From contig NC_006679.1 of assembly GCF_000091045.1 (NCBI RefSeq), forward strand, positions 460,781 through 524,780: a stretch of DNA of 64,000 bases, given 5' to 3'. Made by a program: the position numbers and the translations under genes. Each line of letters opens with the position of its first letter. Within the stretch, counting starts at the first letter, position 1. This DNA is from Cryptococcus deneoformans JEC21. Its lineage: Eukaryota; Basidiomycota; Tremellomycetes; Tremellales; Cryptococcaceae. Of this stretch, positions 50,720 to 62,603 are shown piece by piece. Below the pieces are notes generated by a model, which saw only the letters and a list, made by a program, of their open reading frames with translations, had not been told where the DNA came from and did not search any database.

Positions 50720-51011
50720 TACTAGGATGGCAAGTTGAACTTGAGATATAAAGAGCCGTATAAAAAGTGGTAGGGTCGAGAAGCATTAACTTGGGTCTTT
50801 CTGCGTTCGTTATTTCCGCCAAACCGCTTTGCCTTCCGCGCCTTCCGGAAATCAGACGGGAAAACAAAGTGGGCGGCTATTTAGACAACCGACTAAAGGG
50901 CCGGCCGCGGGTTCTACAGTGTGACGTCACTAAAGCAGTTCTCTTGTGGTCCACTAATAAATATGTCAAAATGTCGACTTTCAGCTCTATACATCAATAC
51001 CTATCTCCAAG

Positions 51012-53027
51012 ATGGCCTCCGTATTTCACTCGCACGCCTCCAGTTACGCCTCGGAACAGCTCCAATTCCAGCTTTCGGCTCTTTCTACTCTCCCCATCTC
51101 CTTTCCACCTTCTACCCAGCTTCATGTCCAGCAGTCTACGACTCCCAAACCTCATCTGCAGAGTGCCCTCTCAGAGCTAAGCTCATCCAAACCCATTAGC
51201 AAGGAGAGGCTGCAGCAAATTCTGGAGGGTCTTGCTAGCGCCAAGGATCAGGAAGGATACGCAGCCGATCAATTGAGCGAAATTGATGAGCTCGTGGAGG
51301 TCGAAGTGATGGGTCGAGCGGTGACAGTCCTCTGGAAAGAAGTCCTGGATGCCTTTATTGACGGCGCTCTAAACCTTGAACGGGAGAGAGTATGGTGGGA
51401 TGTCGTATTAAATAGCCCGCGTGGTGTGAGCGTTTACCTCATCCAAAGTAAGAAACGTCACCCATGTAGCCCGACAAATGCTCACTCAGCCCAGCCATGC
51501 CACATAGATTGTGGAATGCCATCCCTCCTCGAGCCCAGCTATCTTTTCCAAACTTGAAAGCCTTCAAATTTCCTTCCAAAGAGCTCCTCTTCAAGCCTCT
51601 CCACTCGACCACTTCTGCAGCCCTGACATCTATCACTTCTCCGTGGACGCTCACCAGGAGAGAGATCCTGTCAACCAGATCTGAGCTTACCCGTGCTCGA
51701 GACAATGCGGCACACCGTATCGGCGTCCTTGCATCACAAGGTCCTCAATGGAACATGGAGGCAAAAGAGGGTGTGCAAGCAACGGGTGATGTAGCTAGTG
51801 AGACCCAACGGGTGTACAGCCTTTTGTGTTCGGTCCTTGACGTTCCACTTCCTAAACCCCGCAAATCTCGTTCCACGACACCTCCCCAGTCTATTCCTAC
51901 CGCCAACACTCTCCTCTCACTTCTCACCACCCGCCTTTCCCAGTCAGAGGCCAACATTTCTTCGACACTCTCCGTCCACGCTAGACCTGGAAGACTCACC
52001 AGACTCTGGTTCCCATTCCTTTTTCTTCCCCCCACCCTCTACTTCACGGTCAGTATCATTGGGAGAAATAAAGAGTGGCTGCAGGAACAGATCAGGAATG
52101 GAAAAGAGACTATCAAGGGATTCTTTGTTCAGTGGGTATGGGAACCGCTGGAAGGTATTGGAAAGACATTGAGGGGCGGAGGTGAAGGTCTAGGTGTAGC
52201 TCCCAGCACCGTTCAATCCGATCAAGCTGTAAGCCCCCAATATCTCTGTCTCAATATGTAGCTTGACATTAACACAAGAGAAGTCTCTTGAGAGAATGGT
52301 CATGGACCTCGGAAAGGATTACTATCATCTCTCTGGACCTCAATTACAGGCGCTCGGAGACAAAGTAAAAAATGGAGATATGGAAGAAGTGTTAAGGGTA
52401 TACGAGAGGGAGATGCAGAGTCCTCTGAAGAATGCGTTGATGGGGAGCCTCATCCGAACTCTCTTGATTCAAGTGCAGAAGACTAAGGTCAGTCGCGCGC
52501 GCCATTAGCCCGTCTTCGCTGTTGTTAATACCCACTGTAGACCGATCTTTCTCTCTCCCTCCTCTCACTTGACCACCTTCTCCGCTCTCAACAGCTTACA
52601 TTCGCCTTTGTCGGACTTGCTCCCAGTCTGCTGATACTCTACGGTTTCGGGGGTTGGTTGCAAGGTGTTTGGAAGGGTGAAAAGAGGGGTAAGAGCAGAA
52701 GACGAGCTTACTTCCACAGTCTTCGGTAGGTTAACCATCTTTTAAAATTATGACTGTGATTAACGCAGATATAGATCCATTGAGCGTCTCCTTATCACCT
52801 CCCCTGAAGCGGAGATGACTCATCGTGATAGAGGTCTTCTCATCGTTTCTGTTTCAAGTCTTCGATCATGGGCAACTGTATTAGGCGCAAGTAAGAGGGA
52901 GGCATTCTTGGACGATTTGAGGATGGTTGAAAATCCTGTTTTGAAAAGGGAAGATAAGCTGAGGGTGATAGAGAGGATTTGGAGATGCTGGGGGGTGGAT
53001 GGAAGAGGCAAGGCTTACTCGGGTTAG
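51012..53027 (+). CDS. NCA2: Mitochondrial protein Nca2 (ATP synthase subunit expression)
   Basis: Five exons: join(51012..51447, 51495..52228, 52281..52487, 52541..52725, 52769..53027), 606 residues. The NCA2 domain occupies the carboxyl half. Elements visible are MPHRLWNAIPPRAQL (about 147), a first hydrophobic segment LWFPFLFLPPTLYFTVSII (about 320), KSLERMVMDLGKDYYHL, and a second hydrophobic segment LTFAFVGLAPSLLILYGFGGWL (about 478). YRSIERLLITS and LLIVSVSSLRSWA follow. Nca2 is a mitochondrial inner-membrane protein that in yeast influences Atp6/Atp8 mRNA levels. The intron 52488-52540 uses a GTCAGT donor. The start is the first ATG, with CAAGATGG context. Confidence 0.9.
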
Positions 53028-53696
53028 AAAATAGATATTGATAATGCATCATTCGCTAATCGAGCAAGGGGTACGATTGCATCTTGTCTCCCATTGTGCT
53101 CTTCATCAAAAGGCGCGGGGAGACCTTGATGCGTGGCTCCCTTGCTCCGCCCAGCTGGTACCACTTTAGACACCAGGAAGTATAAGTACAGATGAGTTGG
53201 AAAGCGCTTGAGATGTTTTGTTTATACCATTTACCGCGCTGTTCCTGGGGGGATGCGTGTTTCTTCAGCGTTCCCACCGCACCACGCAAAGAGCTCAGAG
53301 CAAAACATTTCCCCATTCAGTTTCCCCGGTCTGCATGCTGCACGGCGCTTCAGCAATGTATCTAAATCACCTGTACCTATATAATAATAGTAGATTATGT
53401 GCATCACTTGTGTTATGAACGACAAGCTACCATTCACTGCCTGGGCCCGATGAGCCGTAATATCAAGCCCGACGGTGACAAGCGCAAGCGGATGACTCAT
53501 CGACGATCCGACCAATGATGGTACGACGATGCCCCATGTACAAGAAGCCAAGGTAACGAAATTAATATTCGTCAGTTTCCATCAATTTCGCCTTAAGGTT
53601 CAACAAACATTCTCTTAATCTAGATTATCGAAGGAGGTCAATTCCAATTCGTGGCAGTTGACAAAGCAGATCTTCATCCTTTGGCCACCCACCGCA
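53028..53696. other. Intergenic between NCA2 and the eight-helix gene
   Basis: This 669-bp gap contains the promoter of the downstream gene. A minus-strand open frame at 53231-53551 starts with TTG and has no family character. Nothing else is visible. Confidence 0.45.
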
Positions 53697-55500
53697 ATGA
53701 GCCCTTCGCTATTCACCATCACTCAGGCTCGGTGGGGGCTTGATTTGTTCGTCGGTGTGCTATCAGGGGTAGCAGTTGCATCTTCGGCTCCATCTGCAGC
53801 GGGTGGTGAGTCTATTGGACATTTCGAAATTACTCGCCAGTCCGCTTAATAAGCTAACGACATGAGAATGAGCAGGAGCGGAAATGTATAGCGGTAGGCC
53901 TGGTGATATAAGAGGGCTCATTGTGTTGATGGGCTCTACGGGATTGGTCGGGGTTGCTGCATTGTGAGTGCTGGACGATGGTTTTCTATGCTATCGAAAT
54001 GATGGCCTCTCAGGATTGAGTGCTGACGACGTCTGGGAACAGGCGCATGGCACACATCTTGCTGTCACGCCCATGGAGATTGTATCTCGACCGTCTCGAA
54101 TTCACGCTAGTATCTATGCTGTGGATATGCTGGACATGTAAGCTCAACTGGCTTGAGATTCAAATATGATACGCTGACTCTTTCACAGCTGCAACAATGG
54201 CATTCTCTGCATTCACCCTCCAGCAAGGCGTATGCTCTCCTACACTTCCCGAGTTCCTTCTACCGACTTGCCCACTTCTCACTTTCGACCTCACCTTGTT
54301 GCATCTTCTGTCAACCTCAACGCTAGCCCTTTTACTTGTAATAATATCCAGCACTCTTTCGCCAAGCTATTTTGAATCACTATCCTTATCTGAAGGACAG
54401 ACAGTAGGGAAAGGAAGTCGAGGGTATATCATGTGGGAGATGGCGTTGGGTTCGGTGCCCAACTCTCCCACGAGGGTCAATCAATCACTACCCCCTGACA
54501 TTGGGCAAACTACACCAGAAAGTTTAGTGTCCTACGGTACTCTGTCGCCTACGACTCCTCGCAATTCAACCTGGTCATATGCGCAAGGAATGGCAGATGC
54601 CGAACCTACCATGCCCTCCTCCTCAGCCTCGGAGCCGTGGCAATCACCGCCTAAGAAAAAGGATAGATATGCAGAGGGGAGAGTATGGACGTATCTGCCT
54701 CTTTTTCTGTGCTCTCTAGGCGTTGCTTGTGCGAGCATGATAGGGCTGGGTATCGGTGATTCCAGTGAGTCTCTGCCATTCGCTTGGGAGCAATCATTGA
54801 TGCTCTCTCTTTCAGACTTAAGTGAGATATTCATGTTCGTAATCTCTGTTTTGAGCATGATTTTCACCATTCTATGGTATGCCATTTGTCTGAACCATTC
54901 GTGAACCTCATCTCATCCTCTTGTATCAGTCTCAAAAGCACCGCGTCTGCGGATGATATCAAAAGACAAGCGGGCTATTCCCGACAGGTCCGTGCATTCG
55001 AAGTTGCCACTGCAGCAATTTTCTTCCTTCTTTGGCCCCGTACGTTTTCCGTTCATGGCAGTTATGAGTGATATCGCCAACTGACTTTTACCGCAGTGGC
55101 CGCCGTCCTTTTTACCCTCTTTCCCGATATCCCCTACCGTCCATGCTCCAATCCAGCTTCCAGCGCAGCTCCCTCCCCACGCGAAGATGCTGATCCTGAA
55201 GATTCGGCTATACAATGCTATGCTTCCTGGACAATTATCACTCTAGCTTGGACCGCGAGCTGGATCATTTTGAAGAGAATTATGGGGTTGATCTTCCCTA
55301 TGCCCGAAGTCAAGTCGTTGGTATCTGAACAGCGGTCTGGCGATAGGGAAGAGGCTGCTCTTTTGGGACAAAACAAGGGAAAGAAGGCAGCCACAGTTGA
55401 TGCTGAACCCGTCGATAGACCCAGGTACGGATGGGGAAGGGTTGTGGCCGGTGAGGCATTTGAGCTGGGGGAAGACGAGGAAGATGAAGAAGCGTATTAG
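53697..55500 (+). CDS. Predicted eight-helix membrane protein, function unknown
   Basis: Seven exons: join(53697..53805, 53876..53963, 54043..54137, 54189..54764, 54816..54876, 54930..55039, 55097..55500), 480 residues. Hydrophobic helices can be seen at about 14-34, 48-68, 85-108, 128-150, 258-280, 288-310, 332-357 and 390-415. Between helices 4 and 5 lies a hydrophilic Ser/Pro-rich loop of about 100 residues, and the tail is acidic and ends EDEEDEEAY. No signal peptide, transporter signature or catalytic motif was recognised. The many introns all restore one long frame with strongly hydrophobic content, so the gene is real even though its family is not known to me. Confidence 0.75.
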
Positions 55501-55683
55501 AAACATTACATTGGTTATCTGCTGTATTAATGTTGTCATCTTGGAGTTGTTCTGTGTATGGTTGTATGGAATCTACAGTTTTCTGTTTCAAATATAGTGA
55601 GGGCCACCTACTTGGAAGCAGTTCAGAGATGTCAAATATATATTGTCCTGAAGAATTCAATACATATTTTACAGTCATGAAAG

Positions 55684-57398
55684 TCATAACTCATCGACAA
55701 CCCGCTTTCTTTGCTCTTCTTCTTCGTGGTTTGCCTTAAGCATGTAATCTCTCAATACCTTCTTAAGCATATCCTTTTCGCTTGCACCCATTTCCAGCTT
55801 AATCTCTCCATCTTCGTCCTTTAAGAGGATATCTGCTTCCAGCAGCACCGGCCGCCCGTTTTCATCTTCGTCCCATGAGATCAAGACAACTTCATCTCCG
55901 TCTGCTTCTTCCTCATCACCATTGTCTCGCTTTTCACTCCTGGCCTCCTTTGCCAGTAATCCAACAGCACGCCTGAGCATGCTCTTCATATCCTCGTCCA
56001 TATCAAGACCAAAGATAATATCAGCCGGAATGGACTCGCTGGCTTGGTCTCCCGTTTCTCCCGTTTCATCTACACCGGACTGTTCATGGCTGACTTCATC
56101 TCCAGCTGGGCGCTCTCTTGCGGCTGCAAGTCCGAATCTGAACTGAGGTTGCCCTTTTCCAGGCCATTTAGAGAACGATGATTGTTCTAACCTTCTCGTC
56201 TGTTTCCCCTCTTCGATTTCCTGAGGCTGAGGTTCATTCGCGCCTGCTGTTCCATCTCTAACTTCGTTCTCCCATTTCGCCCACTCCTCATCGTCCACCA
56301 CCTGTCGGCACATTACGTTAGCCGGTTCAACCTCGGCATCATGTGCTTTGAAACCAGGTAGTCCGCACAGATGTGGTGAATGAATGATGATAACGTATTG
56401 GCATATGGCAACCTCTTTAATCATGTAGATCATATCCCCAGAGGTCATTGAGCAATGTACCTGCACCTCAATCTCTCGAGGACGACCAGTTTTGTCGCAT
56501 CTTGTACCATCACTCCAGCGTTGGACCAGGTAACGTGAAGAAGCGCCGAGGCCAAAAGACACGGAAGGAGATGATTGAGTATGGGGAGCATTGGCAGTAG
56601 TTTCGACAGCAGTTGATCGGTCTTCTGCCTTGGCAGGAGATCCTGGCTTACCGCCCTTCGCTTTCACCCTGGATCCTTTGAACTTGGATACCGGGTAGGG
56701 GCGACCGAGAGTGTAGCCTTCGTATTTGGGGTCTTCCTGAGGGACATAGCCCTGCGTAGGGTGGGTATGGGGATTAGCAGCTGCCCGAAACTGTCGAATG
56801 TAGGAATCGTGGCAGTAGCTACCATAGAGTCAGGCCGAAAAAAAAAGAGCTTTGAAAGGTCACTCACGCATAAGTAAACCATCCTTGCTTTGAGTAAAGA
56901 CATTTCCCGTCTAGGTGAGCTAAAGCTTTCCACCCTTGAACAGGGTCTAACTCGTCCTCCACTTCCTCAAGCTGATCTATTCTTGCCATTTGTGAGGCGG
57001 TGCTATTATTTGATGGCATTAAGCAGAGATACTCGTAGGGAGATGGATCTTCTTCGTGGCCCGCCGGAACAAAGCTCATTGGAATCAACTCTAGCCTCTC
57101 CTGTTTTTAATACAAATTAGCCTTAATTCTTTGAATCATGTTAAAGCATACATACCCTTTTAGTGCCATCCTCGAGACTTCTGTCCCCAGGTTTCATATC
57201 TAGCCACTCTATTTCGCTACCAACGCCCACTTCCTTTATTCTCTTAGCATCACTGGTTGACACGGGCAAGTCGTTGAGAAATTGGACTTGGTACTTTGGA
57301 TAGGCGTAGAGATCTCGTAGCTGATGCGGGCCGCTTCTGATTGCGAGTGCTGGTAGTAGGGGCAGTAGAGGAAAATATAGGAGGACGCTTGAGTGCAT
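55684..57398 (-). CDS. YOS9: ER-associated degradation lectin Yos9 (OS-9), with C-terminal VDEL
   Basis: Three exons: complement(55684..56818, 56868..57100, 57156..57398), 536 residues. A signal peptide spans about residues 1-20, followed by a PRKCSH/OS-9-like amino region. The mannose-6-phosphate-receptor-homology domain contains CLYSKQGWFTYAYCHDSYIRQF, RYLVQRWSDGTRCDKTGRPRE, VQVHCS and ICQYVIIIHSPHLCGLPGF. The rest is acidic with a lysine-rich end. Yos9 reads trimmed N-glycans on misfolded proteins and hands them to the Hrd1 ligase. The last four residues are VDEL, a relative of the HDEL/KDEL retrieval signal, consistent with ER residence. The start follows the only ATG that yields a signal peptide. 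Confidence 0.9.
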
Positions 57399-57736
57399 CT
57401 TAGCCTCCAATTATTTAGTTATGAAAATGGATACAAGATAAAATGAACAACAGAATAGCTGACACAACGAATTAACTGGAATCAAGATCACTCCTGCCAG
57501 CCCTGCCAGTCGATCATCCGGCCGTTCACTGTCATCATGTTTCTGCTGTCGTCGTCGTGGGCTAGATGTAACTTCCACGTCATCATATTACGTAGTATCC
57601 AATTGCGGATATTGCCGATAACTACTGCTGTGCATCATCTATCTATCTTCAACTCATTAGCCCCGCGGGCCATTTGCATTTGCCAGGTAGTTAAGAAGGG
57701 GTTCTGTTACGATTTCAGCCTGACATTTATATCAAA
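57399..57736. other. Divergent promoter region between YOS9 and the binding-fold gene
   Basis: This 338-bp gap between outward-reading genes should hold both promoters. No other feature is supported. Confidence 0.45.
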
Positions 57737-58955
57737 ATGTCCACAAAACTCAGGGTCGGATGGCACCGAGAGCATTTCCTCTCTCCTCTTCTTCAATTTG
57801 TCGAAAAGGACAAAGGGGAGACAGTAGAGCTGATTGAGTGCCCGGGTGGGACCGGCGAAATGCAGGTATGTCTCGGTGACAGTAATACTCCAAGCATTGA
57901 CGAACTGATGAATATTGCAGGTCAAGTTAAAGAACGGGGAGATTGATCTCTGCATCGGTAAGCCTGGAACATTGAGTCGTAGGATTGTTAATAATAGCTT
58001 GAAGCGCTTACCGACGCTCTCATTGCGGGTTTGGCAAACGGCCAGACGTCTTACAAGATTGTCGGGCGATATATTGCGTCTCCCTTGCGATGGTAAGCAT
58101 GCATTTTCTATTATTCTGAAACTAAACTGGTACATAGGGCCATAGTTACAGGTAAGAACAGCCAGTACAATTCTGTAGACGACCTCAAGGGCACAACTTT
58201 TGGGATTTCTCGCTTGGGAAGGCAGGTCTATTATCTTGCCGATCATTTAGAATCGGCTAAACATTGAGTGCAGTGGCTCTCAAGTTATGGCCTCAGTCTT
58301 ATCATTGCAGCAAAAATGGTCCGAAGAGGAGCAGCCAAAGTTCAAGGGTATGTCATCATTTTCTGTTGGATTGTTCAGAGCTTATATTTTTCAGTGAACG
58401 GGCAGTTCAAACCTCTCCGGGACTCTGTCAACTCTGGCGAAAGTAAGGATATGTGCCAAGCGAAACATTATATGCTGATGTCAAATAGCTTCTGTCTTCC
58501 TTTGGGAATGGTTCACCACTAAGCCCTACGTGGACTCTGGTGAGGTTCGCTTCATCGGTTCCGTCTATAGTATGTTACATGATGACGTGTGAGGGCTATG
58601 CTGATAGTTCTCAGCCCCTTGGCCTTGTTGGCACATCGCTGCTTCCCCTTCTGTCCCGTCTTCCACCATCAAGCCTTTCCTTGCTTCCCTTCAGCCGTAT
58701 GTGCAGCATTTCAACTCCCCCGAAGCGCGCACCTCCGAGGACATTGAATTCGTACACAACTTCTTCGGGCACAAGAAAGAAGACGTTGCAGAGTGGCTTC
58801 AAAGTGTAGAATGGGAGCAACGGCTGGCAGAAGTCAAGGAGGATGTTGTAAAGGGGACTTTGGCAGTGTTAAGAAAGGCGGGTGTTATTCCCGAGGGCGC
58901 GGAGAACATGAAATTGGAGGACATTGTCAATACAGAAGTTGCTACTATTGTTTGA
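57737..58955 (+). CDS. SsuA/THI5-like (periplasmic-binding fold) cytosolic protein
   Basis: Eight exons: join(57737..57865, 57921..57957, 58005..58092, 58138..58221, 58274..58347, 58395..58442, 58489..58569, 58615..58955), 293 residues. Type-II binding-fold elements are visible in order: KLRVGWHREHFLSPLLQFVEK, GGTGEM, GEIDLCIALTDALIAGLANG, VGRYIASPLRWAIVTGKNSQYNSVDDLKG, GISRLGSGSQVMASVLSLQQ, FEWFTTKPYVDSGEVRFIG and TPWPCWHIAASPS. In bacteria such proteins deliver substrates to ABC importers. Here there is no signal peptide, and the CCCFC iron motif of THI5 enzymes is absent, so the role is unknown. The intron at 58222-58273 needs a GC donor (GCAGGT). The gene converges on a flavoprotein gene with 29 bp between the stop codons. 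Confidence 0.82.
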
Positions 58956-58984
58956 GTACAATGCATCATATGAAAAACAGAAGC

Positions 58985-59840
58985 CTAAGGAGCTACTTTG
59001 ACCTCCTCCCAGCTTCCACTATCTTCGATATCTGGGTTCTTTGTCCACCTCCACTGAGTCCTGCGATTAGGGATTGGTTGGAGTTCTAAGAACTCAACTG
59101 CTTCAGGACGAATGGCCACGATGGCGAAGTGGTTATACGCTGTTTCTACAAGCTTTTGGCCTTCCGGATCATCCTACAGAATTCTATGAGGAAATATCTA
59201 TGACCATGAATGGTTGACTCACCGATTTGGCGGGAATGGTTTCCGGCCACTTGCTGGAGTCCTCAACTTCCTCAAGCCTCTTTCCGGGAGATGGCCTTCC
59301 AAACCCTGCACGTAAGCGACCATTGACCCCTTGCCACAGCTCGTTCCTCTTCCCTTCCCACCATTCTTTCTGACTTTCTTCTGTGCCCGTAACCTTGAGC
59401 CCATCGATGACTCTGTTAAACTCCTTGTCAGAGAGAGACATGGTGAGAGGGATAGTATAGGCTTGACCTGTAATGCGGAATTGGACATTGGTAGAGGATA
59501 GCCACCAAGCAAGCTCGATGGTTGAGGAGTGAGAGAGGTGGGCGGGTTTATCCATTCGGGTATCAGTGGTTGTCAGAAGAAGACTAGACGGCGTAACTAC
59601 AGCCTGGATGAATTATCGGTGTAGTGCCTGTAATGTGTGACTCACACCCTCTGTGGATTACATGCCTGACCTTGGGGGTACCCTCCTGGGATAAAGTGGA
59701 AAAAGCATAGGCTGCTCGATGATCAGAGTCGATTCCGATGGAGAGAGTTTGAACATTGATGGGGACGTACCGAGACACTTGGGGTTCTCTTTGAGCTGCT
59801 GCTCAAGGATAGGGAGCCATGCAGGTTTAGCTGGTGACAT
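58985..59840 (-). CDS. Pyridoxamine-phosphate-oxidase-like flavoprotein (Alr4036/Pyridox_oxase_2 type)
   Basis: Four exons: complement(58985..59173, 59223..59596, 59646..59714, 59771..59840), 233 residues. The split-barrel FMN-binding pattern is visible: AAYAFSTLSQEGTPKVRHVIHRGF (about 24-47), TTTDTRMDKPAHL, IELAWWLSSTNVQFRITGQAY and the terminal WRWTKNPDIEDSGSWEEVKVAP. Members of this family resemble pyridoxine-5'-phosphate oxidase, and their substrates are largely unknown in fungi. The second donor was set to T|GTGAGT because only that choice gives the conserved HRGF. The gene ends 29 bp from the convergent binding-fold gene, so the transcripts probably overlap. Confidence 0.84.
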
Positions 59841-61796
59841 TCTGAGATGTATTGATTGCTAATGGTAGTAGACGTGTTGGAGAAGTACTGGTACTACTAC
59901 ACTATGCCGCCTACAAAGAATTTCGATCGGTTCAAAGTGGCACATCTGTGTAAAGAAATCGTCTTGCTCGCTCATCGTCATCGATCGGCCTTTTCCGAGT
60001 ACCGCATCGAATGGTGGATGTTAATAAAATTACTTACAAAATATTAACACAGCAGTAAGGAGGCTCGGTCGGTGTTTCCACTACAACGTCCCTATGCGTC
60101 ATACCTGCAGCTGTTCACACGTCCTCGTTAGTAACTCACAACAACAACTTAACATGTCTCGCTTCTTTCCATATTATTTTCACCACTTATAACGAAAAAA
60201 CCTGCAAGCAGTTTGGCATTCGCTAATGAATTCTTGGATTTCCCTGCCAGTCAGAGGCGGGAATATTGAAGCATGCCATGGCAGCTCTCATGGTGTAAGT
60301 CCGGTCATCCGTTCTTATTTGCTTTTCGTATACTGGGGACGTATCTAAAGGGGTCACAGCTCTGGGAGGATCCGTCCGAGTGCCGTCAAAATATTTCGAG
60401 GACTTGAAAAAAGAAAAAAGTTCTTTCGAAGTCTATTCTCAATGACAGCGATCAGCTTTTCCCAAAGCGTCTTTATTGCTTCTGTTCACGAGAGGATAAT
60501 GATTTGTCGCCTATTGACGCTGTCTTCATTGTTTCAGTCGGCGGTAACTTACGCCAATTTCGTCCTATTCACGTGAAACAAATGATTATTAGAAACCTTC
60601 CCGTCAACATTCACGGACCCATGTGATATTGATGACCCGGCCAAATGTAAACCAAGGATGAAAACTCATTAGGTCACTTTTCATCATCAACCGCCTGCTG
60701 TGAATACTGACGTTAAACAGGGTTTCTCAGGCCTGTGAAAAGCTAACGATGGCTGATCTGGGGAAATCTGCTTGAAAGACAAATCAGACCTTAGATTGGT
60801 CGGTTTAAAGAAGGCACATTCTGATGAAAATTGCCTCAGACTACACGATTCAACTGCATTTATCTGATGGTAATTCTATGATGTTAAGCCTTTTACATCG
60901 CCAGTTATAATTTCTTTGCGCATCTGATACGAGTGAGTCTTTTTGTGTTTAGAAATTTAGTACTAATAGAAGTCATCAGAAACGACGGCCTAAGACCCTC
61001 CGGCAGGAGCTCCAAGAGAAACATCTACTTGTGGCTTTGTCGATTTTCCCCACGTTAGCCCATAGTTGGCCATGTTAGGATGACTATAACTCTTTAAGAT
61101 GGTTGCTGGCTTTGGCTGCGACTGGGAAAGCAATCGAGAGGCCTCTCAGATTGTTTCCTCTCGATTGTTTGCCGGTGTGGCTGTGTCGAGAGAGTTTGAG
61201 AGGCTCGTGTCAGTTTGGCAGAATGGAAACTGGACCATCGTATCTGCCCATTTTCGTCCACTGGAGTGAGTTAATTGTCCAACAAGCCATTGCATAGATC
61301 CTCCACCCCCTTGAACCTTCCAGCAAGTGGAATTGGCGGCGCTCTGCGCCCTGCTTGCCAAAGCGAGTTCCTAGTGCTTCCAAGCGCTTCTTGGACAGAA
61401 AGGTCCACCAAACAATACTTCTACTCAGGGATTGACGACACTCTCCAGGAAAAAGCCGTACACCAAGAGGACTATCATAACAATCTACTCTAGGAGTTTT
61501 TAGGATCTCAGGACATGGTAACAGGATAAACAATCCTTCGGTTCATTCGAACCACTGCTTGCGAACAAAGAAGGCAACCTGACTGAGATAATAGGGCTCT
61601 CCATGACGGAGTTAGTCGTTTGCGTGTAACTCGTTTAGAGACTTAGACTACGTAATCCAATCGGATCCTATACCCATATATAATTCAATTTTCCTTTCAT
61701 AGTTTTCTGGTCTTTCCTCATCATTATTCTGTGCACTGCTCTCCGAGTCTGTTAGTACGCCGGTGTTGAGGAAACTCCAGTCCAATACTCCACACA
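59841..61796. other. Gene-poor stretch upstream of the transposase remnant
   Basis: This is nearly 2 kb with no convincing gene. Small open frames include 59894-60047 (51 codons) and an ATG-initiated frame at 61099-61269 (56 codons, containing SRLFAGVAVSREFERLVSVW), neither recognised. Parts may be decayed mobile-element sequence, since the next feature is a transposase remnant whose amino-terminal DNA-binding part is not identifiable. Confidence 0.4.
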
Positions 61797-62603
61797 GTGA
61801 TCACAGGATTGACTGTCCCTGGGGTATACAACCAATGGGTCAAAATGCCAACTTCGGACACCCCAGTCCATCCACTGATCCAAGAACGATACAAGGGCTT
61901 CGAAGGAGCCGTGGGAGCCATTGATGGCACTCACATTCCTATTAGAGTCCCCGCCCTCTTTGCAGATGAAAATCGTAATCGGAAAGGCGTTATAACCACC
62001 AACGTCCTCGCAATTTGCGATTTCAATTTCAAGTTCATCTACCTTCTGCCGGGCTTCAGTGGCTCAGCGCATGACTCACGAGTTTTCCGTGAGGCCAAGT
62101 TGCACTTTGGTCTCACATGCCCTGCAGGTCGTTATTACCTCGGAGACCTAGGGTATCCAAATTGTGACGCTGTTCTGACTCCCTACCGGGGAGTCCTGTA
62201 TCACACTGAGGTATGGAGAAGGACTGGGAGGAGGTATGTATATATTCTCGATCTTTCAAATATTATACTCTCAACTGACAAAAAATGGTCATTTGTTAGA
62301 GAACCGTCAAATAAGCAAGAGCTTTTCAATCGAAAGCATGCGTCGCTCAGGAACTATATTGAGCGTATATTTGGCGTGTTGAAGCGAAGATTCAAGATCC
62401 TAGCAAGTGACATTGAGTACCCCATGCCGACTCAACCCAAGATTTTCGCGGCTTGTACGGTACTACACAATATGTTATAAGATCTTCGTGGCGGAGAGAG
62501 AGCTAGGGAGGTAGATCCTGACGACTTAGACGCTGTCGAAGGGGTGGACGAGGATGATTCAAATAGAGAAATGGCCCAGGAAGGAGACGGAGCTAGTGAG
62601 TGA
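61797..62603 (+). mobile_element. PIF/Harbinger-type DDE transposase remnant (pseudogene)
   Basis: An open frame from 61797 encodes a DDE_Tnp_4-type catalytic core: GAIDGTHIPIRVP (first Asp), LLPGFSGSAHDSRVF (second Asp), YLGDLGYPNCDAVLTPYRG, FNRKHASLRNYIERIFGVLKRRFKIL (Glu) and CTVLHNML. An intron at 62234-62299 (66 nt, GTATGT donor, ACTGAC branch) removes a 22-residue interruption of the family pattern. Translation stops at 62478-62480 (TAA), but the same frame stays open for a further 40 codons of acidic sequence to 62603, which suggests the stop is a later mutation. No ATG start or helix-turn-helix region is found upstream in frame, and I could not define terminal inverted repeats. Confidence 0.8.

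Noticed and set aside
53231..53551. 106-codon minus-strand open frame after NCA2
   Set aside because: TTG start, low-complexity central part, no family character and no supporting splice sites.
57737..58955. Reading the binding-fold gene as THI5 (thiamine pyrimidine synthase)
   Set aside because: The CCCFC iron-binding motif and active-site histidine context of THI5 are not present, so only the fold-level call is kept.
59894..60047. 51-codon ATG-initiated frame next to the flavoprotein gene
   Set aside because: Located in the expected promoter of that gene; no homology pattern recognised.
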